Source of the DNA: JAIXWP01 sp965247015
Lineage (GTDB): Bacteria > Bacteroidota > Bacteroidia > Flavobacteriales_D > Sanyastnellaceae
Length of the DNA: 64,000 bases
Direction of reading: 5' to 3'
Assembly: GCA_965247015.1 (NCBI GenBank)
Contig: CBDFGG010000003.1
Coordinates: forward strand, 124,001-188,000
The translations under genes and the position numbers were made by a program. Shown piece after piece: positions 52,511-62,158 of this stretch. Under the pieces are notes generated by a model. The model did not search any database and was not told the origin of the DNA. It saw only the letters and a list, made by a program, of their open reading frames with translations. The first letter of the stretch is position 1, and every line of letters begins with the position of its first letter.

Positions 52511-53896
52511 CTAGTCTATCAATTGTTGGATTTCTTTCATGACTCTTTCTGCTAAGGCATCGGCAGCTTCCTTCGAATTACTTTCAGCATAGATTCGGAT
52601 GATGGGTTCAGTGTTGCTCTTTCTCAAGTGCACCCATTCAGTAGGGAAATCGAGTTTAACACCATCAATAGTATTGACATCGGCATTCGCGAAGAGCGTC
52701 TTTGTTTTTTCCAAAATAGAATCCACTGGCGTGCTTGCGTCTAGCTCAATTTTATTCTTAGAGATCGTATACTGCGGATAAGAATTCTTAAGCGCAGTCA
52801 TCGTCATTTTCTTTTCTGCCAAATGTGATAAGAACAACGCAATACCCACTAGTGCGTCGCGACCGTAGTGAGATTCAGGGTATATAATACCGCCATTTCC
52901 CTCTCCTCCTATAACAGCTCCAATTTCTTTCATCTTAGCAACCACATTCACCTCTCCTACCGCTGCTGCTTGGTATTCTTGGCCGGCAGCGCGCGTTACA
53001 TCTCGCAATGCACGTGTTGAAGAAAGATTCGAAACAGTATTTCCAGGTGTTTTAGAAAGTACATAATCTGCTACCGCAACGAGCGTATATTCTTCACCGA
53101 ACATTGAGCCATCTTCATTCACAAATGCCAAACGATCAACGTCTGGATCTACTACAATTCCTAGATCACACTTCTTCTCTTTCATGAGTTTAGAAAGGTC
53201 GGTCAAGTGTTCAGGCAAAGGTTCAGGGTTGTGAGGAAAGTGTCCAGTAGGATCACAAAACAGCTTTTCTATGCGCTTCACACCTAATGCCTCGAGAAGT
53301 GCTGGCACGAAGATGCCTCCTGAAGAATTGACTGCATCCACTGCTATATATAAGTCAGCCTTTTCAATTGCTTCTTTATTTACAAGTGGTAAAGCTAAAA
53401 TTTGATTCAGGTGGATATCTAAATAATCCTTCGTAGAAATAGATCCTAGATCTTTAACATCCGCAAATGATGTGTTGCCATCTTCTGCTAGCTCAAGCAT
53501 TTTCAGCCCCTGCTCGGCACTGATGAATTCACCTTTCGCATTGAGTAGCTTGAGCGCGTTCCATTGACCCGGATTATGGCTTGCAGTAAGGATTATACCC
53601 GCATCTGCTTTTTCCAAAGGAACTGCAATCTCCACGGTTGGAGTGGTGCTAAGACCAAGATCAATGACATTTGCTCCCATACCAATTAAAGTAGAAGACA
53701 CAAGACTTGAAATCATTGGTCCACTGAGTCGGGCATCTCTGCCTATGACTACAGTAATTGCAGATTTGCCAGATTCCATTTGAATAAGCTTGCAAAAAGC
53801 CGCTGCAAACTTGACTACGTCAATTGGGGTAAGATTATCTCCCTCTTTTCCGCCGATGGTTCCTCTGATTCCTGATATAGATTTGATAAGTGTCAT
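52511..53896 (-). CDS. glmM: Phosphoglucosamine mutase
   Basis: About 461 residues from the ATG at 53896 (MTLIKSISGIRGTIG); the longer frame to 53959 adds no homology. It converts glucosamine-6-phosphate to glucosamine-1-phosphate on the way to UDP-GlcNAc, the shared precursor of peptidoglycan and lipid A. It has the phosphoserine motif TASHNPGQWNALKLL, the metal-binding DPDVDRLAFV, the sugar-binding GEGNGGIIYP, and the C-terminal phosphate-binding RKSNTEPIIRIY. It precedes the cysteine desulfurase by 54 bases on the same strand. Confidence 0.9.
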   Translation of the reverse strand: MTLIKSISGIRGTIGGKEGDNLTPIDVVKFAAAFCKLIQMESGKSAITVVIGRDARLSGPMISSLVSSTLIGMGANVIDLGLSTTPTVEIAVPLEKADAGIILTASHNPGQWNALKLLNAKGEFISAEQGLKMLELAEDGNTSFADVKDLGSISTKDYLDIHLNQILALPLVNKEAIEKADLYIAVDAVNSSGGIFVPALLEALGVKRIEKLFCDPTGHFPHNPEPLPEHLTDLSKLMKEKKCDLGIVVDPDVDRLAFVNEDGSMFGEEYTLVAVADYVLSKTPGNTVSNLSSTRALRDVTRAAGQEYQAAAVGEVNVVAKMKEIGAVIGGEGNGGIIYPESHYGRDALVGIALFLSHLAEKKMTMTALKNSYPQYTISKNKIELDASTPVDSILEKTKTLFANADVNTIDGVKLDFPTEWVHLRKSNTEPIIRIYAESNSKEAADALAERVMKEIQQLID

Positions 53897-54048
53897 TTCG
53901 GTATTGTTTACGGGGTAAAAGTAAGCAGGAGTAAAGGATTTCAAGCATTTTACACTCAACTATTAGCTAGAAAAGAACTGCATTTCATACCTAGAATTTG
54001 GTAGAATGTAACCTTCCTAGAACATCTCGTGTATAAACACCCAAATAC

Positions 54049-56283
54049 ATGATCCACCCTAGGAACATAACAATTAAGACCACTCTATACCTTTTATTAT
54101 GTCTGTCTTTCTTTAATAGTTTCGCACAGACGTATGAGGTAGAACCGGTAAATTTCAATTCGAAAGACGCAGATTTTGGCGCAGTTCGATATGAAAACGG
54201 AGTCGTCTTTTGCAGCTCTCGACAACAGAAAAAACTAAGTTCTGATGTCGACACAGAGAACTTTTATACAGATATGTTCTTGTCGAAACTTGATCCAAGT
54301 CGACGTTTTTCAGCCCCAGAATTATTTTCTAATGAACTTGCAGGCATCTTGAATGAAGGTCCTGCGACATTCTCTTCTGATTATACCACTGTTTATTATT
54401 CAGCGAATATTGTTCCTGATAAAAAACAAAAAGAAGGAAAAGAAGAAGATCGTGAGGATAATATCGAAGAATACAAATTGGGAATTTTCATTGCTCAATT
54501 TGAAAATGGCAATTGGGTAAAAAAAGGTGGTCATCCGCTGAATACACAAAATTCAAAATATGACATTGCGCACCCATTCTTTTCTGGCGACAGCATTCTA
54601 TACTTCGCTTCAAATATGTCAGGTGGTGAAGGCGGAACAGATATTTATTACAGTAGATTGAAAAATGGTTTATGGTCAGATCCAGTAAATCTTGGACCAG
54701 AGATCAATACCGAGGGCAATGAGATATTCCCTTTCATGGCGAAAAATGGAATCTTCTATTTCAGTAGTGACGGACACCATGAGGATCGCGATCGTACCGA
54801 TATGGATGTGTTTTACAGCAAGCTAAATGGCTCTGGGGACTGGGAAGAGCCATCGCCTCTACCGGAGCCTGTCAATACAGAATTCAACGATTTTGCCTAT
54901 ACTGAATTTACTAACGAAACTTTCGGTTTCATCAGTAGCGACAGAGATCAAGAACAAGATAATATTTATTCTTTTTCGAAATCACTACCACAATTTATTG
55001 AGTGTAAAGAAAATCAAAGAACGATACTTTGCTATCATATCGAAGACAGCGAAATCGAAGCATTACCTGGTCTTCCACTTGTCTATCAATGGGACCTTGG
55101 TGATGGTTCTATAAAAGAAGGTATTTCGGTAGACCATTGTTATGCTAATCAGGGCATCTATGAAGTGAAACTATCTATCAAGGATACTTTGACCAATCAG
55201 GTATTCCAAGATGTGTCTACTTCTAGACTAGAAATTATCGAGTACGAGCAACCGTATATTTTATCGAATGATTCAATCGTCATGAATTACCCAATGGTAT
55301 TCTTCTCTGATGATTCGCCGATTAAAAAGTATAAGACCGCTAAACATTATTGGATCATTGATGATCAATATCACTTCGAAGGAGACACCCTTGAATACAC
55401 GTTTACTACTCCTGGCTATCATAACGTATTATGCGGTGCAGTAAGCGCGCCCCTTCCAGGTGGAGAAGTGCTAAAGAGCTGTTCTTACAAACAAATTTTC
55501 GTTCTTGAGCATGAAACAGAAGGCTTCCCACAAATGAATCCTGATCCAAGCATTGAGCCTGTGAAGTATATTCAACTGCGTGAAAACGTGACGGCCTTTG
55601 CAGGAGAAGAACGTAAAACAGAAACATTATACCGTATCATCATTGCAAAATCAATGGAGCGTTTGACCATGAACAATCCAATATTTGCTGACATTGATGG
55701 AGAGATTGTAGAAACAAAAGCCATTGATGGACTGTACACCTACTCTGTCGGAATAGCAGATGATGTTAAAACAATTTACGAATTACAGAAAAAACTATTC
55801 GGTAAGACGAAAAAGTATTTCAAAGTTGAATCGTTCGACAATTCCACCTTTGCAGTAGAGTATGTGAGAAAAGGTGAATACATCACATCAAAGGATGCAG
55901 AACAGTTGAATGTTGAATTCAATAAACTTCGCGATATCAAATTCGAATACAACAGTGCAGAAATCAAAACTGAATCATTCAAAAACCTAGACTACATAGC
56001 AGCTATGCTTATGTTAGAAGAAGGATTTGAATTGAAAGTAAATGCACATACGTGTGACCTTGGTTCACATGAATACAATCAAGTTTTATCAGAGAAACGT
56101 GCACAGAGTGTTGTCGACTATTTCGTGAAGAAAGGTCTACCAATAGAACGTTTCATCAGCAAAGGTTTTGCTGAAACTACACCACTAGAATCGAATGCTA
56201 CCGAAGCAGGTAAAGCAGCGAATCGAAGAGTAGAGTTCATCATCATCTTCCATCCTACTATTTCTGAAAATGAAAAAAATTAA
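54049..56283 (+). CDS. Envelope protein with PD40 propeller, PKD, SPOR-like and OmpA domains
   Basis: The 744-residue protein begins with a signal peptide (ending SFAQ, residue about 26). Residues about 35-320 contain PD40/WD40-like propeller strands (DIAHPFFSGDSILYFASNMSGG, EIFPFMAKNGIFYFSSDGHH, FGFISSDRDQE). Residues about 340-400 form a PKD domain (YQWDLGDGSIKEG). Residues about 525-605 resemble a SPOR fold (LYRIIIAKSMERL, ADIDGEIVETKAIDGLYTYSVG, KTKKYFKVESF). Residues about 625-740 are an OmpA domain (FEYNSAEIKTESF, HTCDLGSHEYNQVLSEKRA, GKAANRRVEFIIIF). It probably links outer membrane and wall. It overlaps the next gene by 14 bases. Confidence 0.88.
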   Translation: MIHPRNITIKTTLYLLLCLSFFNSFAQTYEVEPVNFNSKDADFGAVRYENGVVFCSSRQQKKLSSDVDTENFYTDMFLSKLDPSRRFSAPELFSNELAGILNEGPATFSSDYTTVYYSANIVPDKKQKEGKEEDREDNIEEYKLGIFIAQFENGNWVKKGGHPLNTQNSKYDIAHPFFSGDSILYFASNMSGGEGGTDIYYSRLKNGLWSDPVNLGPEINTEGNEIFPFMAKNGIFYFSSDGHHEDRDRTDMDVFYSKLNGSGDWEEPSPLPEPVNTEFNDFAYTEFTNETFGFISSDRDQEQDNIYSFSKSLPQFIECKENQRTILCYHIEDSEIEALPGLPLVYQWDLGDGSIKEGISVDHCYANQGIYEVKLSIKDTLTNQVFQDVSTSRLEIIEYEQPYILSNDSIVMNYPMVFFSDDSPIKKYKTAKHYWIIDDQYHFEGDTLEYTFTTPGYHNVLCGAVSAPLPGGEVLKSCSYKQIFVLEHETEGFPQMNPDPSIEPVKYIQLRENVTAFAGEERKTETLYRIIIAKSMERLTMNNPIFADIDGEIVETKAIDGLYTYSVGIADDVKTIYELQKKLFGKTKKYFKVESFDNSTFAVEYVRKGEYITSKDAEQLNVEFNKLRDIKFEYNSAEIKTESFKNLDYIAAMLMLEEGFELKVNAHTCDLGSHEYNQVLSEKRAQSVVDYFVKKGLPIERFISKGFAETTPLESNATEAGKAANRRVEFIIIFHPTISENEKN

Positions 56284-57256
56284 ATTCATCCTGCCCATTC
56301 TTATATGGAGCTTCTTTGTGGGAGCTTTGAAAGCACAGCCAGTACCAGCGGCAGATGAGAATATCCCATTTCTAGTGACCTTCGGAAAGGATGCTGGAAC
56401 AAAATGGGGTGATGATGACTTTGTGCAAACCTTCTTTTTCTCAATTCCTAAAGATTTTAAAACTCCTTTTTACATCCGAGTATTCGATCCGGAATGTGGG
56501 GGAAAGCATGACGAAAATAATGGTGGTTTCACTACGATGACCCGATATTCCATTTATGGTGGAGCGGGTTGTATCACGGTAGATGATGCCCGAGCAGTAG
56601 ATCCTAAAGGGAACTTCAAAAGTGGAAATCAACTCGCGACCAAAACATTTGGAGCTGATTTGAAATACGATAACGGTTGGTACACGTTTGGCCCGTTCAA
56701 CCCAGCAGAAGGAGAATTAGCACCAAAATATGGTGGATATATTTTCAAATTAATCTGTGAAGGAATCAAAGGTGATGATGGAAATCTCTATCGCTATTAC
56801 ATGTCAACATCGGCAGACAAGAATATCTCAGTAGAAGGAGGAAATGCATTCACATTCGAATATACTTTCCGTTTGCATACTGATGGAAACCAAACAAGCC
56901 ATATCTATCCTTACATTGATGATAAAGTTATTTCACTTAGTCAATACAATTTTGATTGGGATGATGACGGTTACATCAAATTGGTTTCTGTTTCTAATCC
57001 TGGTGAGTACTTGAAAACATCTATTGAAAATGCATGGGCGGAAAGTAAATACTTTATTAAAGCCTCGGAGCGCGGGAAATCATTGGACATTCAATTTAAG
57101 AAAGACAATAAAGCGAATATCAACAACAACAATGTAGTATTTTCCGTCCGGAATCAATATGGTGAATCTTTGCCTTTCTTTACGGTGCCGATTGGAGGAA
57201 TTCCAAAACCGCAAGGGCAGGTTTCGATAAAACCAATTGCTTCAGGTAAAAAATAA
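56270..57256 (+). CDS. Secreted protein of unknown function
   Basis: The 328-residue protein has a signal peptide (MKKIKFILPILIWSFFVGALKAQ). The rest is rich in Gly, Asp and aromatic residues (TKWGDDDFVQTFFFSIP, FDPECGGKHDENNGGF, FNPAEGELAPKYGGYIF, HIYPYIDDKVISLSQYNFDWDDDGYIK), suggesting beta structure and perhaps calcium sites. No domain was recognised. It starts inside the end of the OmpA gene and is followed after 4 bases by the propeller-SpoIIE gene, so the three form one operon. It may bind the propeller sensor or the OmpA protein; this is inference. Confidence 0.82.
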   Translation: MKKIKFILPILIWSFFVGALKAQPVPAADENIPFLVTFGKDAGTKWGDDDFVQTFFFSIPKDFKTPFYIRVFDPECGGKHDENNGGFTTMTRYSIYGGAGCITVDDARAVDPKGNFKSGNQLATKTFGADLKYDNGWYTFGPFNPAEGELAPKYGGYIFKLICEGIKGDDGNLYRYYMSTSADKNISVEGGNAFTFEYTFRLHTDGNQTSHIYPYIDDKVISLSQYNFDWDDDGYIKLVSVSNPGEYLKTSIENAWAESKYFIKASERGKSLDIQFKKDNKANINNNNVVFSVRNQYGESLPFFTVPIGGIPKPQGQVSIKPIASGKK

Positions 57257-57260
57257 AGTG

Positions 57261-60200
57261 ATGAAATTTTTCCTCTCCACCCTCCTAGTATTTCTCTTCT
57301 TTTCATCAAGCTATTCCCAATCTTATAAGTTCAAAATTTATAATGAGAAAGATGGTCTTGAAAACCGGTATATCAACACCATTGACCAAGATCCAAATGG
57401 TCGATTAGTCATTGGTACGGGGGAAGGGCTCTTCACATTTGATGGTTTTAAGTTCAATTCATTTCATAGCACAGACTCACTTGCAGATGAGCTCGTAGAA
57501 TGCAGTTTTAGTGATAATGACGGAAGCATTTGGTTAGGACATGGAAATGGCAATGCAACAGTATTTCGTGATTCCAAATGTCAAAAAATCAACCTATCGA
57601 AATATCTCACGAGTAAGGTTGTCGACATCACTAAAGACTCTAATAATAAAATCTGGATTGCATCCCAGTCTTCTGGATTTATTTGCACTGACAATACATC
57701 CAACACCATTCATATTCTGAAAGGGCTCACTGACTTCACCGTTTTTTCTCTTCAAATCGACAAGCAAAACAACTTTTGGATTGGTACGGATCTCGGATTG
57801 GTTTTAGGAAAGGTATTGAAGAACGAAGAGATGGAAATCACTTATGTCGAGAACATGCCTCTGTCCTCGGTCATTGATATTATTCCGACGAAAGAAGGAT
57901 ATTTAGTAGCAACAGAAGACGCAGGAATTTTTGATGTTTCATACATCAACGGCGCTTTCAACATTACCCCACTACTATTTAACAATACGGAATTGATAGG
58001 ATTTCAAGTGAAGTCCATTCGACAAGATCAAGAACGTAATCTTTTAATTAGCACCAATCAACACGGATTAATCCTTTACAGCGATCGAAGTGGAAACTCC
58101 TTTCAAGCCAGACAGACCTTTGATGAAGCGGGCACCGATGCTAGTAATAATGTAAAACTTAGCTACTATGACCGTGAAGGAAATCTTTGGATCGGCACAA
58201 TTGGCGGCGGTTTACATAAACTAGAGGATAGTTATTTTTCAAACTATAGTGCTGAATTAAATACCGGTGTATACTCCTTCTTAGTGGATGGAGATACTCT
58301 TTGGTCTGGCTACAAAGGCAAGATTAATTTATCGACCCAACATCCTGGAAATATTATCAGCACCTTTGATCAATCACTCGGTCTACCTGATGATATCATT
58401 TCATGCATTTATAAAGATGACAATGGTGCTTATTGGGCTGGAACAGATTCAAAAGGTTGTTATGTTCTTTCAAAAAATAAAAAGAAATTTCAGAAAGTTT
58501 CTCTAACAGCTGAATTCGAAAATTGCAAAATCACTTCCATTTCAGGTGAAGGAAGTCTTGTGTACATAGCTACGAATTACGGGGTATTCTTCATTCAGAA
58601 TAATCGTGTTGTTTCACATGCCACTATCGAGACAGGACTGTCTGGAAATGTTGTGAAGTCACTTTTTAAAGATTCTAAGAACCGCATTTGGCTTGGCACT
58701 ACATCACAAGAAATTCCATACATCGAAAATGGTGAGTTGAAATATTTCGTAACAAAATTTGAAAATTTCCAACTTACACTAAAGTGTTTCACTGAAGATA
58801 ATCAAGGCAATATTTGGGCAGGAACGGATGGTAACGGAGTCATTTGTCTGACTTGCGAAGAGAATAAATATTTCACCAAAGAAAATGGCCTAAACAGTGA
58901 TTATTGCTATAGCTTAATTTACAGTAATGAAGAGCTCTGGGTAGGTCACCGTGCAGGTTTGAGTAAGATAAATTTAAGGGACAATTCCATTTCTATCTAT
59001 CAGCCAGAGGCATCGCTTACACAAACATTTAATGAAAATGCTATCACAAAGTGCTATGGTGAATTCGTGTTGTTTGGAACCAGCGCAGGTATTATTCGAT
59101 ACGACAAAGCAAAAGATGTAAGAAATACATTCGAACCAATTTTATCTATCTCTAGCATCCTTATTTCGGACAAAGAAACGTCACTCCTTCCTATAATAAA
59201 ATTACCTTATGGTGATTATAAATTGGATATTTTCTTCCAGGGAATTTCACTGAAAAATCCGGAGGGAGTAACCTACCAATTCATTCTTGAAGGCTATGAT
59301 AATGAATGGAGCGAGATGACCATGGAGAGCGTTGCTCGCTACAACCACTTGCCCGCCGGAGAATATGAATTTAAAGTTAAGACCTATAATAGTGATGGCA
59401 TCGGCGGCACTACCATCAAGAGTTTCAAGATTATTATCGCTCCTCCTTTTTGGCAACAGTGGTGGTTTTTCTTGATCATATTGCTTTCCCTCATTTTCTT
59501 TTTTAACTACATCGTAAAAAGAAGAGAACGTTTATTAAAGGAGAATCAAGAAAAACTGAAGAAGGCGCTTGATGAACGAACAAAAGAAGTGGTAGAGCAG
59601 AAAGAATTAATTGAAGCGAAAAACAAAGACATCACAGATTCTATTGTTTACGCGAAGAACATTCAGAATGCGATGTTGCCACCAAAAGGTTCATTGATGA
59701 ATTACTTCCATGATGCTTTTGTTTACTACAAGCCTCGTGATATCGTCAGCGGTGACTTCTATTGGGTAAGTCAGTTTGGAACTAAAACACTTGTTGCATG
59801 TGCAGACTGCACGGGACACGGAGTACCTGGTGCTTTCATGTCATTGATTGGTGTTACTATTCTAAAAGACGCTGCTAAATCAAAAGATGTTCAGTCACCA
59901 TCAGAACTACTGACCAAACTAGATACTGAGCTCAATGCTATTCTTAACAAGAATCTCACGAGAGATTCAGTAAAAGATGGAATGGATATCAGCATCATTG
60001 ATTTTGATATTGAAACCAAAGTGCTTCGTTTTGGTAGCGCCAACCGACCTATTTTCATCAAACGGAAAAATGAATTTATAGAATTGCGAGGCGATCGCAG
60101 ATCTATTGGAGATCCTTTTGAAACAGGAAGCACAGGATACACGATCCAAGAAATTCAACTTGAAAAAGGGGATGTTGTTTACATGTTCTCAGATGGTATT

Positions 60201-60383
60201 ACGGATCAGTTCGGTGGTCCTAACCATAAAAAAATCAAGCGCAAAGGAGTATTGGACTTTCTAAAATCCATCTCACACCTACCGATGGCCGAACAGAATG
60301 AATCTGTGCGTAGCTTCATTCGTAATTGGCAGGGGGAAAATGAGCAGCTTGATGACATGCTACTTATTGCATTTGAAATTTAA
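57261..60383 (+). CDS. Propeller-sensor SpoIIE/PP2C phosphatase
   Basis: About 1040 residues from the ATG at 57261 (MKFFLSTLLVFLFFSSSYSQ signal peptide); an in-frame codon at 57237 would extend into the preceding gene. A large periplasmic region (residues about 25-640) has two-component-regulator propeller repeats (LWIGTIGGGLHKL, YWAGTDSKGCYVL, IWLGTTSQ, IWAGTDGNGVICL). A Y_Y_Y domain (about 650-720) precedes one membrane helix (about 733-753), a coiled coil, and a C-terminal SpoIIE phosphatase (about 800-1040; KPRDIVSGDFYW, ADCTGHGVPGAFMS, MFSDGITDQFGG). It is probably a signal-regulated phosphatase acting on an anti-anti-sigma factor, not a kinase. No HATPase domain is present. Confidence 0.92.
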   Translation: MKFFLSTLLVFLFFSSSYSQSYKFKIYNEKDGLENRYINTIDQDPNGRLVIGTGEGLFTFDGFKFNSFHSTDSLADELVECSFSDNDGSIWLGHGNGNATVFRDSKCQKINLSKYLTSKVVDITKDSNNKIWIASQSSGFICTDNTSNTIHILKGLTDFTVFSLQIDKQNNFWIGTDLGLVLGKVLKNEEMEITYVENMPLSSVIDIIPTKEGYLVATEDAGIFDVSYINGAFNITPLLFNNTELIGFQVKSIRQDQERNLLISTNQHGLILYSDRSGNSFQARQTFDEAGTDASNNVKLSYYDREGNLWIGTIGGGLHKLEDSYFSNYSAELNTGVYSFLVDGDTLWSGYKGKINLSTQHPGNIISTFDQSLGLPDDIISCIYKDDNGAYWAGTDSKGCYVLSKNKKKFQKVSLTAEFENCKITSISGEGSLVYIATNYGVFFIQNNRVVSHATIETGLSGNVVKSLFKDSKNRIWLGTTSQEIPYIENGELKYFVTKFENFQLTLKCFTEDNQGNIWAGTDGNGVICLTCEENKYFTKENGLNSDYCYSLIYSNEELWVGHRAGLSKINLRDNSISIYQPEASLTQTFNENAITKCYGEFVLFGTSAGIIRYDKAKDVRNTFEPILSISSILISDKETSLLPIIKLPYGDYKLDIFFQGISLKNPEGVTYQFILEGYDNEWSEMTMESVARYNHLPAGEYEFKVKTYNSDGIGGTTIKSFKIIIAPPFWQQWWFFLIILLSLIFFFNYIVKRRERLLKENQEKLKKALDERTKEVVEQKELIEAKNKDITDSIVYAKNIQNAMLPPKGSLMNYFHDAFVYYKPRDIVSGDFYWVSQFGTKTLVACADCTGHGVPGAFMSLIGVTILKDAAKSKDVQSPSELLTKLDTELNAILNKNLTRDSVKDGMDISIIDFDIETKVLRFGSANRPIFIKRKNEFIELRGDRRSIGDPFETGSTGYTIQEIQLEKGDVVYMFSDGITDQFGGPNHKKIKRKGVLDFLKSISHLPMAEQNESVRSFIRNWQGENEQLDDMLLIAFEI

Positions 60384-61108
60384 AGGCTCATCAACTCACG
60401 GAAGCGCGCTGCTTGTCTACGCGACACTTCCACTTGAGTACCGTCTTTAAGCGTTAGGCGTAGCCCTCCGTTAAACCAGTTCTCAACACTTTGAACCCAT
60501 CGCAGGTTGACGATAAACTTGCGATTGGTTCTAAAGAACGTATGGTCTAATCTTTCCTCGAGAGTATTGAGAGATTTTAGAATCAAGGGTTTGGATTGAT
60601 GAAAAAACACACGCACATAATTTCCTTCACTTTCAAACATCTTTACTTCATTCAAAGAAACGAACCAACATTTCTCCCCATCCTTCAGGAATATTTGATC
60701 GTCTTGACCAAGTCGTCCTTCTTTGAACGCTCCTTTACTTTCTAGTTTTTCTTCGAGTGCATTATTCTTTACAACCTTCTGAATCGCTTCTTTGAGGCGG
60801 TCTGTCTCTACTGGCTTTAACAAATAATCAAGAGCATTGACTTCGAATGCCTTCATCGCATATTCATCGAAAGCAGTAACAAAGATTACTTGAGGAACAT
60901 ATTCTAATTGTTGCAGCATTTCAAAGCCATTCATTCCGGGCATTTGAACATCCAAGAAAATGAGATCTGGTTGTTCCTTTGAAATCATTTCAATAGCCTC
61001 TTGCGCATTGCTGCATTCCCCTATTATTTCCACTTCATCATATTGTGCTAGTAAGCCCATAAGTTCTTTTCTAGCCAAGCGTTCGTCATCAATGATCAAT
61101 GTTCTCAT
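60380..61108 (-). CDS. LytTR-family response regulator
   Basis: The 242-residue protein has an N-terminal receiver domain (residues 1-120) with acidic pocket LIIDDE and phosphoacceptor Asp53 (IFLDVQMPGMNG), Thr/Ala region and FVTAFDEYA with the conserved Lys nearby. The C-terminal LytTR DNA-binding domain (residues about 140-240) includes VRVFFHQSKPLILKSLNTLEERL and FRTNRKFIVNLRWV. It is the partner of the LytS-like kinase upstream (4-base gap). Its stop shares TTAA with the convergent propeller-SpoIIE gene. Confidence 0.95.
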   Translation of the reverse strand: MRTLIIDDERLARKELMGLLAQYDEVEIIGECSNAQEAIEMISKEQPDLIFLDVQMPGMNGFEMLQQLEYVPQVIFVTAFDEYAMKAFEVNALDYLLKPVETDRLKEAIQKVVKNNALEEKLESKGAFKEGRLGQDDQIFLKDGEKCWFVSLNEVKMFESEGNYVRVFFHQSKPLILKSLNTLEERLDHTFFRTNRKFIVNLRWVQSVENWFNGGLRLTLKDGTQVEVSRRQAARFRELMSL

Positions 61109-61112
61109 AATC

Positions 61113-62150
61113 CTATTTAATTGGAAGTTCTAATATGGTTACAACGCCACCTCTATCATTACTGATATGGAAATATGCCTTTCCGTCGTGAAGTAGCTCT
61201 AATCTTTTTCTAGTATTTGCAATGCCGAATCCATCGCTTTCTTCTGATGGATTGTATTCACCTGAGTTGAATATTTCGATACAAATAAATTCTGGTGAAC
61301 GTTCTATTTTCAATTCAACAGTGCCTCCTTCAATAATCTTCGATATGCCGTGTTTAATTCCATTCTCCACTATTGTCTGCAACATGAATGGTGGAATCTC
61401 TGAAGAAAGGGCTTCGGCATCGATGCTCATATTAATGTGCAAGCGTTCCTCAAATCTTATTTTTTCTATCGATAAATAATTTTCAACGAGATCTAACTCT
61501 TCACGCAAAGTCACTGTTTGTTTTTTTCCCAAAAGCAAATTACTACGCATGATTCCGCTGAGCATGGTAATCGCCTGTTTGGCCTTCTGTGGATCCTCAT
61601 CCACTAATGCACGAATACTATTGAGCGAATTGAACATGAAGTGAGGATTCATTTGTGACTTGAAGCTATTCAATTCAATTTCTGTTTTTGCAGCGCGCAA
61701 TTCCAAATTTTGAATTTCCTCTTTCTTCCAATTTTCAAATGTGTTCACAGCGAAGTATAGAATGCACCAAAGAAAAAACAATACCCAGAAGTTAATTACA
61801 TTCATTAGAAACCTTGCTCGAAAGAACGTTTCTACCAATGGAACTTCACCATTTAATAAATCTGTTACCGCAGTATTGAACGTCACCAAAAAAAATCCCA
61901 TTAAAAAAGAACTCACAAATACCCTTGGGATGAGCGCAGGAATGGAAAGCTTATGTTTCCAATTCAATCGATGTACAATCACTCTGAAGACGTGCGAGAT
62001 TCCTATGCCCATTAGAAACGTCATTGCAGAAAGTTTATAGACTTGTTGCAAGTCACTATCCACAATAGGAGATGTCAAGATATTACCGAGGGCGAAAAGT
62101 CCCCAGCCTCCCAATTGACAAATCCAGTATATCCACTCTCTATTTCTCAT
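61113..62150 (-). CDS. LytS-type sensor histidine kinase
   Basis: The 345-residue kinase has about four membrane helices (residues about 8-135), a short cytoplasmic linker helix, and a His_kinase domain with SQMNPHFMFNSLNSIRAL (His170). The HATPase N box is PPFMLQTIVENGIKHGI, and the G box is ESDGFGIANTRKRLELL. It belongs to the LytS/YehU group that partners LytTR regulators, such as the next gene. The signal and target genes are unknown. Confidence 0.94.
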   Translation of the reverse strand: MRNREWIYWICQLGGWGLFALGNILTSPIVDSDLQQVYKLSAMTFLMGIGISHVFRVIVHRLNWKHKLSIPALIPRVFVSSFLMGFFLVTFNTAVTDLLNGEVPLVETFFRARFLMNVINFWVLFFLWCILYFAVNTFENWKKEEIQNLELRAAKTEIELNSFKSQMNPHFMFNSLNSIRALVDEDPQKAKQAITMLSGIMRSNLLLGKKQTVTLREELDLVENYLSIEKIRFEERLHINMSIDAEALSSEIPPFMLQTIVENGIKHGISKIIEGGTVELKIERSPEFICIEIFNSGEYNPSEESDGFGIANTRKRLELLHDGKAYFHISNDRGGVVTILELPIK

Positions 62151-62158
62151 GGTTTCTT

